This document shows positions 15,026 through 22,268 of a stretch of 64,000 nucleotides of DNA, piece after piece. The notes under the pieces were generated by a model. That model was not told the origin of the DNA. It was given only the letters and a program-made list of their open reading frames with translations, and ran no database searches. The position numbers and the translations under genes were made by a program. Source of the DNA: Natrarchaeobaculum sulfurireducens (GTDB taxonomy: Archaea; Halobacteriota; Halobacteria; Halobacteriales; Natrialbaceae); the NCBI RefSeq assembly GCF_003430825.1, contig NZ_CP024047.1, positions 1,364,001 to 1,428,000 on the forward strand, in the 5' to 3' direction. Position 1 is the stretch's first letter. Each line of letters starts with the position of its first letter.

Positions 15026-17518
15026 ATGGACGAGGAACAAGAACCTGAAACGATCGCTAACGCGGCAACCGCTTTCTGTGAAAGGTATGATCGTGGTGAA
15101 GATATCCTCGAGACCCTTCTCGAAATCGACGCTGAATACGACACATGGACATTCGACGAGCTACCACTTGATTCGGGAACGTTCGGCGAACTTGTCTCGC
15201 GCGGGATCGTCACGAAGGTCGACGACGAATACCACGTCTCAAGTCGCGAGGGTATCAAGGCTGCTCTCGAAGGTATCACCCTGAGTAGCGAGGCAGACTC
15301 GACGTCGAGACGCGGGTTCTCGAATCCGATCTCGATCGACGGGCGAAAGGCGGTAGCGCTGGTCGCGGCGCTCGCTGTGATGGTTGGGATGCGAGTGCTA
15401 ACCGTTCGACCGGTGCTTCGTGAGGGACACGTTGTCTCCCCGGCGAACGACCCGTACCACTACCGGTACTGGATGGAAGCACTGCTCGCGGAGTCAAACG
15501 GAATCACGGACGTGAGCGTGATCGCCGGCATGCCAGACGGCGCGGCCAGCATGAGACCGCTTACACACGCCGCAAACTGGTTTTTTGCCGAGTTACTCGG
15601 CGGAGATCAGTGGGCGGCCGAAATGGTTGCCGCCTGGCTTCCCGTCGTCTTCGCGGTCGCGCTGGGCGTCGTCGTCTACTGGCTCGCGGTCGTCGTGACG
15701 GACGACGTCCGCGTCGGCGTCGCAGCCGTCCTGTTGCTCGCGCTCACGCCCGCTCACGCCGTCTACACGAGTATCGGCTTTCTCGAGCACCGACTCCACC
15801 AGTACTTCTGGCTGGGCGTGACGATGCTGGCGCTGGCCTGGCTCGCCGTCGACCTCCACCGCCGGTGGGAACTCGAGTCGTCGCCACGGGCCGCAACCGA
15901 CGCTCATCTGCGCGCTCCTTGGACGTGGGTCGCTGCCTTCGCGCTGGGAGTCGCGTTGCCGTTCTCGGCGTTCGCCTGGGGCGGGTCGATTCTGATGTTC
16001 GTCCCCGTAGCCGCGTACGTTACAGTGAAAGTCGCCGCCGACGTTCGTGCCGGGTTCTCACCGGCGCGTTCGAACGCGCCTGTCGTGGCCGGATTGGCTG
16101 TCGGGGGAATCCTCTCTTCGTTCCTGCACTTCGGGCTGGGGTGGCACGAGGTGATCCTCGCGATCGTCGCGGTACTCGTTGTGGCCGGGGCCGTCGCTGT
16201 CGCCGGACTGGGTGAGCTCTGGCGACGGTTCGGGTGGCGGATCAGGGCGCTTCTCGGACTCGAGGTGGGACTTGGTGTGCTCGGAATCGCCGCGTTACGC
16301 CAGCTTCGGCCGACAGATTGGGCGAGACTACAAGAGCGTGCTGGCGATCTGTTCTTTCGGGATTACGCCGTGGAGACGGCGTCGTTGTTCAGGGCGGATC
16401 GAGGGGTCGTCTTCGAGCCGCTTGCACAACTGGGACTCAATTTCTTCGTGGCCGTGGCCGTTCTCGGGTGGGCTTGCTGGATCGTGTATCGACGCTACGA
16501 TCCCGGTTGGCTGGTGATCGCTGTCTACGCCGCGTTCTGGCTCGTGATGGCGACGTTGCAGGGTCGGTTCGCAGCGCAGCTTTCCATCCCGTTTGCGGTT
16601 CTCGGCGGGCTCGGATTGATCTACGTGCTGGCCTGGGTCGACCTCGCGAGAGTCCCCAGACGGTTCCGGAAGCAGGACGCTGATACTCGAGGGCGCGACG
16701 CCTCGAGCCGTCGAGAGGCTGCGACCGACGGTGGCGACCGCGAGCCGAGTATCGGTCTCCCGCGCGACCGTCGCAATCTCGTCGCGATCGCCTGGATCCT
16801 GCTGTTGTTCTGTGGGATCAGCTTGATCTACACGCCCTCACTGGTGGCGATGTCCGCTCACAGTGACGAACGCTTCGAAGCGGCGATAGCCATCGACGAG
16901 CACGCGACGGCCGTCGATCGAACGTATCCGGAAAACTTCGTATTGAGCAACTGGGGACACAACCGGATGTACAACTATCACGTCAATGGTAAAGCTGATG
17001 ATTACTGGTATGCGGACGACCACTACACAGATTTCGTGGTAGACGACGACCCCGATGGTTGGTACGAGGAGTTCGACGAGAGCGAAGTCGGCTACGTCGT
17101 CCTGACGAGCGAGGTGAGTAGTGAAGAGATGAACGAGGCAGGCGTGAACGTTGAGGACGGTGATCTCCCGGCAGATAGCTCACAGGTGCAGCTTCACGAC
17201 GAGCTCGGAACGGGCACCGAGGACTACGAGCCACTGGAGCACTACCAGGCGATTTACGTTCACGACGACGTGACGGCATTCGCCGTCGTTCCCGGAGCAG
17301 AGCTTACGGGATCCGTCGATCCAAACGAAACGGTGCAGATCCAAACGGAGGTGACGGTCTCGGATGAACCGATCGAGTACGACCGCGAAGTTCGCGCAGA
17401 CGGCGACGGAACGTTCAACGTGACGGTTCCGTATCCCGAAGAATACACCGTCGACGACGCCGATGTCGGCGTCTCAAGCGAAGCCGTCGAAACCGGTGAA
17501 TTGATTCAACTCGAGTAA
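15026..17518 (+). CDS. AglB/STT3-like oligosaccharyltransferase-related protein with degenerate WWDYG
   Basis: 830 residues. About residues 1-82 form a soluble region ending in what looks like a winged-helix unit (FGELVSRGIVTKVDDEYHV). Residues 105-610 hold about a dozen membrane helices. GT-C marks are present: DPYHYRY (142-148), GFLEHRLHQYFW (251-262) with an acidic loop residue, and VETASLF near 449. The canonical WWDYG sequon-binding motif is replaced by SNWGHNRMYN at 641-650, lacking the Trp-Asp pair. The C-terminal domain is a short acidic extracellular beta domain. It belongs to a haloarchaeal STT3-like subgroup shorter than Haloferax AglB (about 1,050 residues). It may transfer glycan to protein or to another acceptor. 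Confidence 0.8.
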   Translation: MDEEQEPETIANAATAFCERYDRGEDILETLLEIDAEYDTWTFDELPLDSGTFGELVSRGIVTKVDDEYHVSSREGIKAALEGITLSSEADSTSRRGFSNPISIDGRKAVALVAALAVMVGMRVLTVRPVLREGHVVSPANDPYHYRYWMEALLAESNGITDVSVIAGMPDGAASMRPLTHAANWFFAELLGGDQWAAEMVAAWLPVVFAVALGVVVYWLAVVVTDDVRVGVAAVLLLALTPAHAVYTSIGFLEHRLHQYFWLGVTMLALAWLAVDLHRRWELESSPRAATDAHLRAPWTWVAAFALGVALPFSAFAWGGSILMFVPVAAYVTVKVAADVRAGFSPARSNAPVVAGLAVGGILSSFLHFGLGWHEVILAIVAVLVVAGAVAVAGLGELWRRFGWRIRALLGLEVGLGVLGIAALRQLRPTDWARLQERAGDLFFRDYAVETASLFRADRGVVFEPLAQLGLNFFVAVAVLGWACWIVYRRYDPGWLVIAVYAAFWLVMATLQGRFAAQLSIPFAVLGGLGLIYVLAWVDLARVPRRFRKQDADTRGRDASSRREAATDGGDREPSIGLPRDRRNLVAIAWILLLFCGISLIYTPSLVAMSAHSDERFEAAIAIDEHATAVDRTYPENFVLSNWGHNRMYNYHVNGKADDYWYADDHYTDFVVDDDPDGWYEEFDESEVGYVVLTSEVSSEEMNEAGVNVEDGDLPADSSQVQLHDELGTGTEDYEPLEHYQAIYVHDDVTAFAVVPGAELTGSVDPNETVQIQTEVTVSDEPIEYDREVRADGDGTFNVTVPYPEEYTVDDADVGVSSEAVETGELIQLE

Positions 17519-17659
17519 GTCCCTATAGGGGTTCGATACCCAGGCGCCTCTCTACCGGTGCTGCCAGTCGTCCGGGTAAAATCATGTACCGACCATACGG
17601 TCGGCAACCTCTAGGTGTACTGCTCAGTTCTAATCGACCGAGTGTGAAGATGTGGATAA

Positions 17660-17669
17660 ACTATATATT
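17660..17669 (+). promoter_or_regulatory. TATA box deciding the start of the sugar transferase
   Basis: The run CTATATATTC centred at 17664 is about 22-26 bp before ATG 17686. This places transcription initiation at or next to that ATG and favours a leaderless start there over the longer frame from 17584, which would put the TATA box inside the coding region. Confidence 0.55.
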
Positions 17670-17685
17670 CCGGACCGAAAGTGCC

Positions 17686-19200
17686 ATGAGAAAATATCAA
17701 ATAGATTATGTTTCTGGCAGTGGCGACGACTCGTACATGTTTACGGGGTGGAAGTACCGACTCTCGAGCGTCGTCGGCGTGATCGTGCTGACGATCGTTG
17801 CGGTACTTTTCGCCAACAACCAACTCACCCAGTCGCTGTTCACGACGTACGTGCCGCTTTTCAATCGGCTCAACGTGACCGTCTTGAGCAATGAATCACT
17901 CTACTGGGCCATCGCTTTGAGCGTGTTCGCCGTTGTTGGGAGTCTCGTTCCTCTATACAAGCCGCGCCCTCGCCGGGTTCTCGATACGATCTTTCTCGCC
18001 CAGAAACGCGTTCTCGTCGCCGGCTTCGCGCTTGCGACTCTTGGGTACTTCAAGTGGTCACATCGCCTCCCTCGAGCGACGCTCGTGATGATGACCGGAT
18101 TCCTCGCGATCACAATCCCCGTCTGGTTCGTCTGGATTCGTCGTCCCGCCAGCGAAACCGAACGAACGCTCGTCGTCGGGGATGACCTCAACCAGATCGC
18201 TCGAATCGCACCGTCGATGGAGGCGTCAGTTATTGGTTATCTCTGTCCATCAATTGTCGGAATTCACGATGATTTGACCACTCTCGAAGCTGCCGCAGAC
18301 GGCGGTATCGTCGCTACAGACGGGGTTATCGACGCTGAAACCCACTTTCAAGACGATCTCGACGAGTTCTTTCGTCTCGGCGGGTTATCACGTCTTGAGG
18401 ACGTGCTCCTCGAGTACGATGTCGATACCGTTGTCTTGGCGTTTCGCGAAGCCGATCGAGCAGAGTTCTTTGGGGCACTCGGCACGTGTCACGACCACGG
18501 TATCGCCGCTAAAGTTCATCGGGAGTATGCTGAAAGCGTCCTCGTGCCTGAAGGCGAGGTCGGAAATCTTGCAGATGTTGACCTCGAGCCGTGGGATCCG
18601 CTTGATCACATAGTCAAGCGGATATTTGATGTTTCGTTTGCTGTGACGGCACTTCTAGTACTCACACCGCTAATGGCAGTACTTGTCCTTGCTATTAAGC
18701 TTGATACTCCAGGTCCGGTGTTGTATAAACAAGAACGAACGGCGGTATTTGGAGAATCGTTTCCAGTGTACAAATTTCGGACTATGATCAAGGACGCGGA
18801 GGCTGAAACGGGGCCGAAAATTAGTGGAAAAGATGCCGGTGACGTAGATCCACGTATAACTCCTGTTGGGCAAGTTCTTCGACAAACGCATCTTGATGAG
18901 ATCCCACAACTATGGTCAATTCTTATCGGAGATATGAGCGTTGTTGGACCCCGTCCAGAGCGGCCAGAATTGGATACAGAAATACAGGGTCAGAATGTCG
19001 ACTGGAGTAAGAGATGGTTCGTTAGCCCAGGCCTGACTGGACTCGCGCAGATCAACGACGTTACTGGGCACGAACCCAAGAAAAAACTTCGGTACGATAT
19101 TAAGTACATCCGACAGCAATCGTTCTGGTTCGACATCCAGATCGTGATTCGACAGATTTGGAACGTTCTCAGTGATACGTATACGATTTTACGGCATTGA
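17686..19200 (+). CDS. polyprenyl-phosphate sugar-1-phosphate transferase (bacterial sugar transferase family)
   Basis: 504 residues. Four to five membrane helices (about residues 20-155) lead to a Rossmann-like middle domain (ERTLVVGDDLNQIARIAPS) and a further hydrophobic segment (FAVTALLVLTPLMAVLVLAI). The C-terminal catalytic domain has the family marks KRIFDV, KLDTPGPVLYKQER, VYKFRTM, LRQTHLDEIPQLWSIL and GDMSVVGPRPERP. Such enzymes start a glycan by placing sugar 1-phosphate on a lipid phosphate in the membrane. Start: TATA-based, see promoter; ATG 17737 is also possible. Codon use is GC-rich up to about 18590, then AT-rich to about 19000, a mosaic that suggests recombination inside the gene. 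Confidence 0.85.
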   Translation: MRKYQIDYVSGSGDDSYMFTGWKYRLSSVVGVIVLTIVAVLFANNQLTQSLFTTYVPLFNRLNVTVLSNESLYWAIALSVFAVVGSLVPLYKPRPRRVLDTIFLAQKRVLVAGFALATLGYFKWSHRLPRATLVMMTGFLAITIPVWFVWIRRPASETERTLVVGDDLNQIARIAPSMEASVIGYLCPSIVGIHDDLTTLEAAADGGIVATDGVIDAETHFQDDLDEFFRLGGLSRLEDVLLEYDVDTVVLAFREADRAEFFGALGTCHDHGIAAKVHREYAESVLVPEGEVGNLADVDLEPWDPLDHIVKRIFDVSFAVTALLVLTPLMAVLVLAIKLDTPGPVLYKQERTAVFGESFPVYKFRTMIKDAEAETGPKISGKDAGDVDPRITPVGQVLRQTHLDEIPQLWSILIGDMSVVGPRPERPELDTEIQGQNVDWSKRWFVSPGLTGLAQINDVTGHEPKKKLRYDIKYIRQQSFWFDIQIVIRQIWNVLSDTYTILRH

Positions 19201-19291
19201 TGCAGGGCGGGCGTGAATCGCGTCACTTTCACTCCGCTTTGCATGATTTACGCCTACTGGGGACGTTTCTCGAAGTAACAACTCGAGAAAA

Positions 19292-19549
19292 GTGGGTGTG
19301 ATTTGGCGTTCACCCGTCAGCAAAAACGCGAGCCTGCCCGAGTTAGACTCGGATGCGAGTCCAAGTCAGGTGGATGGCACCGCCCGCACGGGCCAAGTGG
19401 ATATCCAAGCACACCACTCCCTCACGGGACTGACGGCTTGCGTGCAAACCGGAGTACCTGAAAAAGGGAATCTTGCCTCCGGTGGGGTCAGACCGCCCGA
19501 CCCCACGAGAGAGGAACCCTCGGCGTTTACGCCGAAAATGATGTCATAG
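19292..19549 (+). pseudogene. C-terminal relic of an IS200/IS605-group TnpB (IS1341 type)
   Basis: The open frame from a GTG at 19292 reads SPVSKNASLPELDSDAS, VPEKGNLASGG, RPPDPTREEPSAF and ends KMMS at TAG 19547-19549. This is the tail typical of haloarchaeal IS1341-type TnpB proteins, which overlaps the 3' end of the element. The nuclease domains and start are absent, so only the right end of an old element remains. Two hairpins lie in its last 70 bases. Recognition rests on memory of the family tail and is not a database match. Confidence 0.5.
19482..19535 (+). ncRNA. possible omegaRNA/sotRNA-like structured 3' end of the TnpB relic
   Basis: Two perfect hairpins follow one another: GTGGGGTC paired with GACCCCAC (19482-19506) and TCGGCG paired with CGCCGA (19520-19535). 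In living IS605-group elements the 3' end of tnpB and the right end encode the guide RNA of TnpB (omegaRNA; sense-overlapping transcripts in Halobacterium). Here the nuclease is gone, so any RNA would be an orphan. Confidence 0.35.
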
Positions 19550-19554
19550 GTCGC

Positions 19555-19766
19555 GTAGAAAGTCTATCCGGAAATGAAAGGAGGAAGTCCTACCACATTC
19601 TTGCGATGAGCCGGGACCAAGCAGCGATGGGCCACGACGTGACCGTGTTGACGGTACTATACGATCGTGACCTACCTCAACTCTAGCAGCGAGCCGGGAA
19701 CACGATCGTCCGTTACGATCCCATACCAGACGATCCGAAGAGCGACCACATCAAACATGACGGACC
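19555..19766 (+). pseudogene. GT4 glycosyltransferase pseudogene, 5' part
   Basis: The frame from 19555 reads SYHILAMSRDQAAMGHDVTV, the glycine-rich N-terminal strand and helix of GT4/GT-B enzymes, then VLTVLYDRDLPQL, a TAG stop (19684-19686), and AGNTIVRYDPIPDDPKSDHI. It is then cut by the TIR element at 19767. Its start is missing, next to the TnpB relic. The second piece resumes in the same frame at 21762 once one copy of the 8-bp duplication is removed. It was part of the glycan island before it decayed. Confidence 0.65.
19759..19766. repeat. left 8-bp target site duplication
   Basis: GACGGACC directly before the left terminal inverted repeat, identical to 21762-21769 directly after the right one. 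Removing one copy and the element restores the reading frame of the GT4 pseudogene. Confidence 0.85.
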
Positions 19767-19827
19767 GGCTCTGTTGAAATCCTCAGTGATTGATAGATTT
19801 TGGCTAGGTGTGTTCAATACAGGCTAT

Positions 19828-20106
19828 CTACTTTCCGCTCCAACTTACGACTGGAGTTTCTCCTCTCTTAACTTTTAGAGGTATAAATTTTCCAAATATG
19901 AATTTGAATGTTAAAAGCATCCACGCTGTATAGAAAGCACCTACGATCAGCACTCTTTCTGGGCTACCTGCGCTGTAAGCACTATATGGAAGAAATTCTC
20001 TCAAAACACCAGTGAATAGTATTGCCCCAACTAGTGCTGCAAGAATCTTCCCCATTATTACCATGGCCTCTTTGGGGTCTCTCCAACCGATGTTTTTCAT
20101 GTCCAT
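19828..20106 (-). CDS. small two-helix membrane protein carried in the TIR element
   Basis: 92 residues from ATG at 20106; nine more codons are open to 20133. Two hydrophobic helices (KILAALVGAILFTGVL and RVLIVGAFYTAWMLLTFKFIFG) with a basic, not acidic, tail. AT-rich. It lies wholly inside the TIR/TSD unit, so it is a passenger. No family recognised. Confidence 0.45.
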   Translation of the reverse strand: MDMKNIGWRDPKEAMVIMGKILAALVGAILFTGVLREFLPYSAYSAGSPERVLIVGAFYTAWMLLTFKFIFGKFIPLKVKRGETPVVSWSGK

Positions 20107-20151
20107 ATTATAACAGCATATCTGTATTAACATAGTCTTTGTGCTGACTCG

Positions 20152-20165
20152 ATGGAAATTCTGCT
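20152..20165. repeat. left copy of a 14-bp inverted repeat around the IS110 gene
   Basis: ATGGAAATTCTGCT here is exactly reverse-complementary to AGCAGAATTTCCAT at 21558-21571. The two copies bracket the IS110 transposase gene about 1.4 kb apart. IS1111-group members of the IS110 family have sub-terminal inverted repeats of this length, so these may mark the inner element's ends. Confidence 0.55.
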
Positions 20166-20285
20166 ATATCCCATGAGAGCGTGAAACAAGTATGGGACGC
20201 AAGAGACCGAGCTGTATTCCGTGCCCGAGAGCACGTGGTGCTGACTGGTCCGAGTGCGTAGGAAGCCGAGTCCTGGGCATGACAG

Positions 20286-20314
20286 CCCGACTGCCGCTCT
20301 TGGCGGCAGTCGGG
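20286..20314 (+). ncRNA. strong hairpin in the IS110 5' non-coding region (possible bridge-RNA part)
   Basis: CCCGACTGCCG pairs perfectly with CGGCAGTCGGG (11 bp, 7-nt loop), 56 bases before the transposase ATG. IS110-group elements express a structured non-coding bridge RNA from the DNA next to the transposase gene; this hairpin is the best structure found in the 230 bases upstream. Only the hairpin is seen; RNA function is inference. Confidence 0.35.
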
Positions 20315-20369
20315 AAAGCCCGCATAGGTGAATCTCTGTTTCACGCACCAGCGTTCCAAGGTGAGTCCA

Positions 20370-21368
20370 ATGTTCATTGGAATCGACGTACACAAGCGGT
20401 ACTCACAGATCGCAGTACTGGACAAAAACGGTGAGATCGTCGAAGAGGTTCGCGTCGAAAACGCGAACCTCGACGACTTTGCCCAGCGGTACGCTGGGTC
20501 AAAAGCCGCGCTTGAAGCGACCAGCAACTACTATCACATCCACGATACGCTTTCAGCGTATCTGGATGTGACCGTCGCCAATCCCGGCGAATTGAAGTTG
20601 ATCTCCGACTCTGACAAGAAAACTGACCGCGTTGACGCGAAACAACTCGCTCGAATGCTTCGGTTAGGCTCGGTTCCTGAGAGCTACGTTCCAACCGACG
20701 AGGTTCGGCAAGCCCGCGCACTTGTGCGCGGGCGACAGAAACTCGTCGAGAACCGGACCGAGTACGCAAACAAGATTCACGGCTTGTTGAGTGATCATGG
20801 CATCACTCGGGAGGTAAAGCCGTTGAGTGTGGAGGGACGAGAGTTCCTGGCGGAACTCTCGCTCCCGGCCCCGTGGGACGCGTTGTTGGAGTCGTATCTG
20901 GAGCTCATTCAGACACTCACTGAACAGATTGAGTCGTTGGAAGTGGAGATCGAGGAGCGGGCTGGGTCTCTGAAGGAGACCCAGCTCCTGATGACGATTC
21001 CTGGCGTGAGTTACTTTACGGCGTTGACGATTTATGCAGAGTTGGGAGAGATCAATCGGTTTGATCGGGCCAAAGAGGTCGTGAGTTACGTCGGGTTAAA
21101 CCCGATAATCCGCGAGTCTGGTGACTCGCGGTTTGAGGGGAGCATCTCGAAGCGAGGATCAGGACGAGTCCGGTGGTTGCTCGTTCAAGCGTCGTACTCA
21201 GCAGTACATACGTGCGAAGACGAGTACCTCAGCCAGTTCTACAACCGGTTAGCTCGAAAGAAGAACTCGAAAACAGCGATTGTCGCAACCGCCCGGAAGC
21301 TGCTGGTTTCAATGTATCATATGCTGGACCGTGAGGAGGTGTACGATCCACCAGGGGTGAGTGCCTGA
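20370..21368 (+). CDS. IS110-family transposase
   Basis: 332 residues, complete. N-terminal DEDD RuvC-like domain: GIDVHK (D6), KAALEATSNYY (E49) and TDRVDAKQLARML (D86, D89). C-terminal Transposase_20 domain: TIPGVSYFTALTIYAELGEI and GSGRVRWLLVQASYSAV with the conserved serines. These recombinases act with a bridge RNA and leave no terminal inverted repeats in the IS110 group, or sub-terminal ones in the IS1111 group. The frame is intact with all catalytic residues, so the protein may be active. ATG 20370 chosen because the family always begins with the MxIGIDVHK strand; fourteen more codons are open upstream. Confidence 0.92.
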   Translation: MFIGIDVHKRYSQIAVLDKNGEIVEEVRVENANLDDFAQRYAGSKAALEATSNYYHIHDTLSAYLDVTVANPGELKLISDSDKKTDRVDAKQLARMLRLGSVPESYVPTDEVRQARALVRGRQKLVENRTEYANKIHGLLSDHGITREVKPLSVEGREFLAELSLPAPWDALLESYLELIQTLTEQIESLEVEIEERAGSLKETQLLMTIPGVSYFTALTIYAELGEINRFDRAKEVVSYVGLNPIIRESGDSRFEGSISKRGSGRVRWLLVQASYSAVHTCEDEYLSQFYNRLARKKNSKTAIVATARKLLVSMYHMLDREEVYDPPGVSA

Positions 21369-21388
21369 GCGCCGCCAGGGCGGCGCTC
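21367..21388 (+). repeat. 10-bp perfect hairpin at the transposase stop codon
   Basis: GAGCGCCGCC pairs with GGCGGCGCTC around an AG loop, starting inside the TGA stop codon. It may end the transposase transcript or belong to the structured RNA of the element. Confidence 0.5.
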
Positions 21389-21744
21389 ATTGGCCGGCTG
21401 GTGGCAGCGTGAGCAACTGCCCTCGCAAACAAGAAGTCCCCCGCCTGATGGCTGTTTCAGTAGCTATCGGTTCGCCGGTTGTCGATTCTACGCCAGAAAA
21501 CTATAGGAAGTCCTTGTCGCCCGAAGAATTATCTTGGCAAACGTGGTTTGGTCAGTCAGCAGAATTTCCATAGGTGAATTCTACCCCAGAAGGTCGGTTA
21601 TGGGTAGTATATCTTACAGAAGTCACAGAAATTGGTTTGCGACATGGAGCACGAAGACACGTTCGTAATAATTCTTGAGTTGTACTGAACGGTCTGTGCT
21701 TCGCCTGTATTGACCGCAGAGGAGACAATACATGTTTCTTTCCA
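21389..21744. other. right non-coding part of the TIR element
   Basis: About 355 bases without a supported gene, between the IS110 transposase and the right terminal repeat. It contains the right copy of the 14-bp inverted repeat (21558-21571). If the inner element is of the IS1111 group, its bridge RNA would be expected here rather than upstream. Confidence 0.4.
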
Positions 21745-21761
21745 AGGATTTCAACAGAGCC

Positions 21762-21866
21762 GACGGACCCGTTCTGCTGTTCGTCAACCGATTAGTCGAC
21801 GGAAAATTACGGATTGATCATATAGGCGCGCTGCTCCCCGTCCTTGAGGAAGCCACCGACCGATGA
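21762..21866 (+). pseudogene. GT4 glycosyltransferase pseudogene, 3' part
   Basis: Starting with the right copy of the target duplication, the frame reads DGPVLLFVNRLVDGKLRIDH, the start of the GT4 C-terminal (donor) domain, then IGALLPVLEEATDR and TGA at 21864-21866. The region between the N-terminal part and this point, about 130 residues in a normal GT4 enzyme, is missing, so an internal deletion came before the transposon insertion. Confidence 0.65.
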
Positions 21867-22135
21867 CGTCGGTCAATCTCGGCACGCAAACGACGATATC
21901 CGTAAATCGGACTGCGGACATCGTTGCCGACGATATGAGAGTCGATACGCTGTTCGAGTACACTGGCGGTGAGCGCGGGTGGACGGGTAACATCCCAAAG
22001 ATGCGACTTTCGACCGAGAAACTGGCCGTGCTAGGATGAGATCTCTCGACTGAGAGAACCGCGGCCGTTCGGCAGGCTACTCGAGAGTTGCTGTCTGAGC
22101 TGAACGTCTGCAATAGACTCATTTCAAAAATGTGA
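21863..22135 (+). pseudogene. C-terminal relic of an NAD-dependent epimerase
   Basis: From ATG 21863 the frame reads VNLGTQTTISVNRTADIVAD, then FEYTGGERGWTGNIPKMRL, STEKLAVLG, a TGA, and then TAAVRQATRELL to a stop at 22133-22135. This is the usual end of haloarchaeal sugar-nucleotide epimerases (EYTGGDRGW and PKMRL). The NAD-binding half is absent. It overlaps the GT4 relic by four bases in a normal ATGA manner, so the two were probably once linked pieces of a glycan operon. Confidence 0.6.
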
Positions 22136-22268
22136 CTGAGTTGAGGTGCCTCGTTATTCCCCAAAACACTCTGCGTAAGCAACGGCCCTCAAGCCACTGG
22201 ATCGGGACACTCTTCGAGTTGTCGCCAGCCGACAAGTAACCCAAAAAATCGTCGGTCCGAATACACAC

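Larger units (their letters stand above)
19767..21761. mobile_element. 1,995-bp TIR-flanked element with nested IS110 transposase
   Basis: Ends are GGCTCTGTTGAAATCCT (19767-19783) and its exact reverse complement (21745-21761), 17 of 17 matching; a further match (TCAATACAGG) occurs about 48 bp inside both ends. Flanked by perfect 8-bp direct repeats. No DDE transposase is seen inside. It holds a small membrane protein gene (minus strand) and an IS110-type transposase gene (plus). An 8-bp duplication fits the ISH1 group of IS5-family elements, so this may be a non-autonomous derivative into which an IS110 element inserted. Confidence 0.75.

Noticed and set aside
21610-21735. Minus-strand frame reading MYCLLCGQYRRSTDRSVQ inside the right end of the TIR element
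   Set aside because: Only about 36 codons with no motif; it may be a scrap of the lost transposase, but this cannot be supported.
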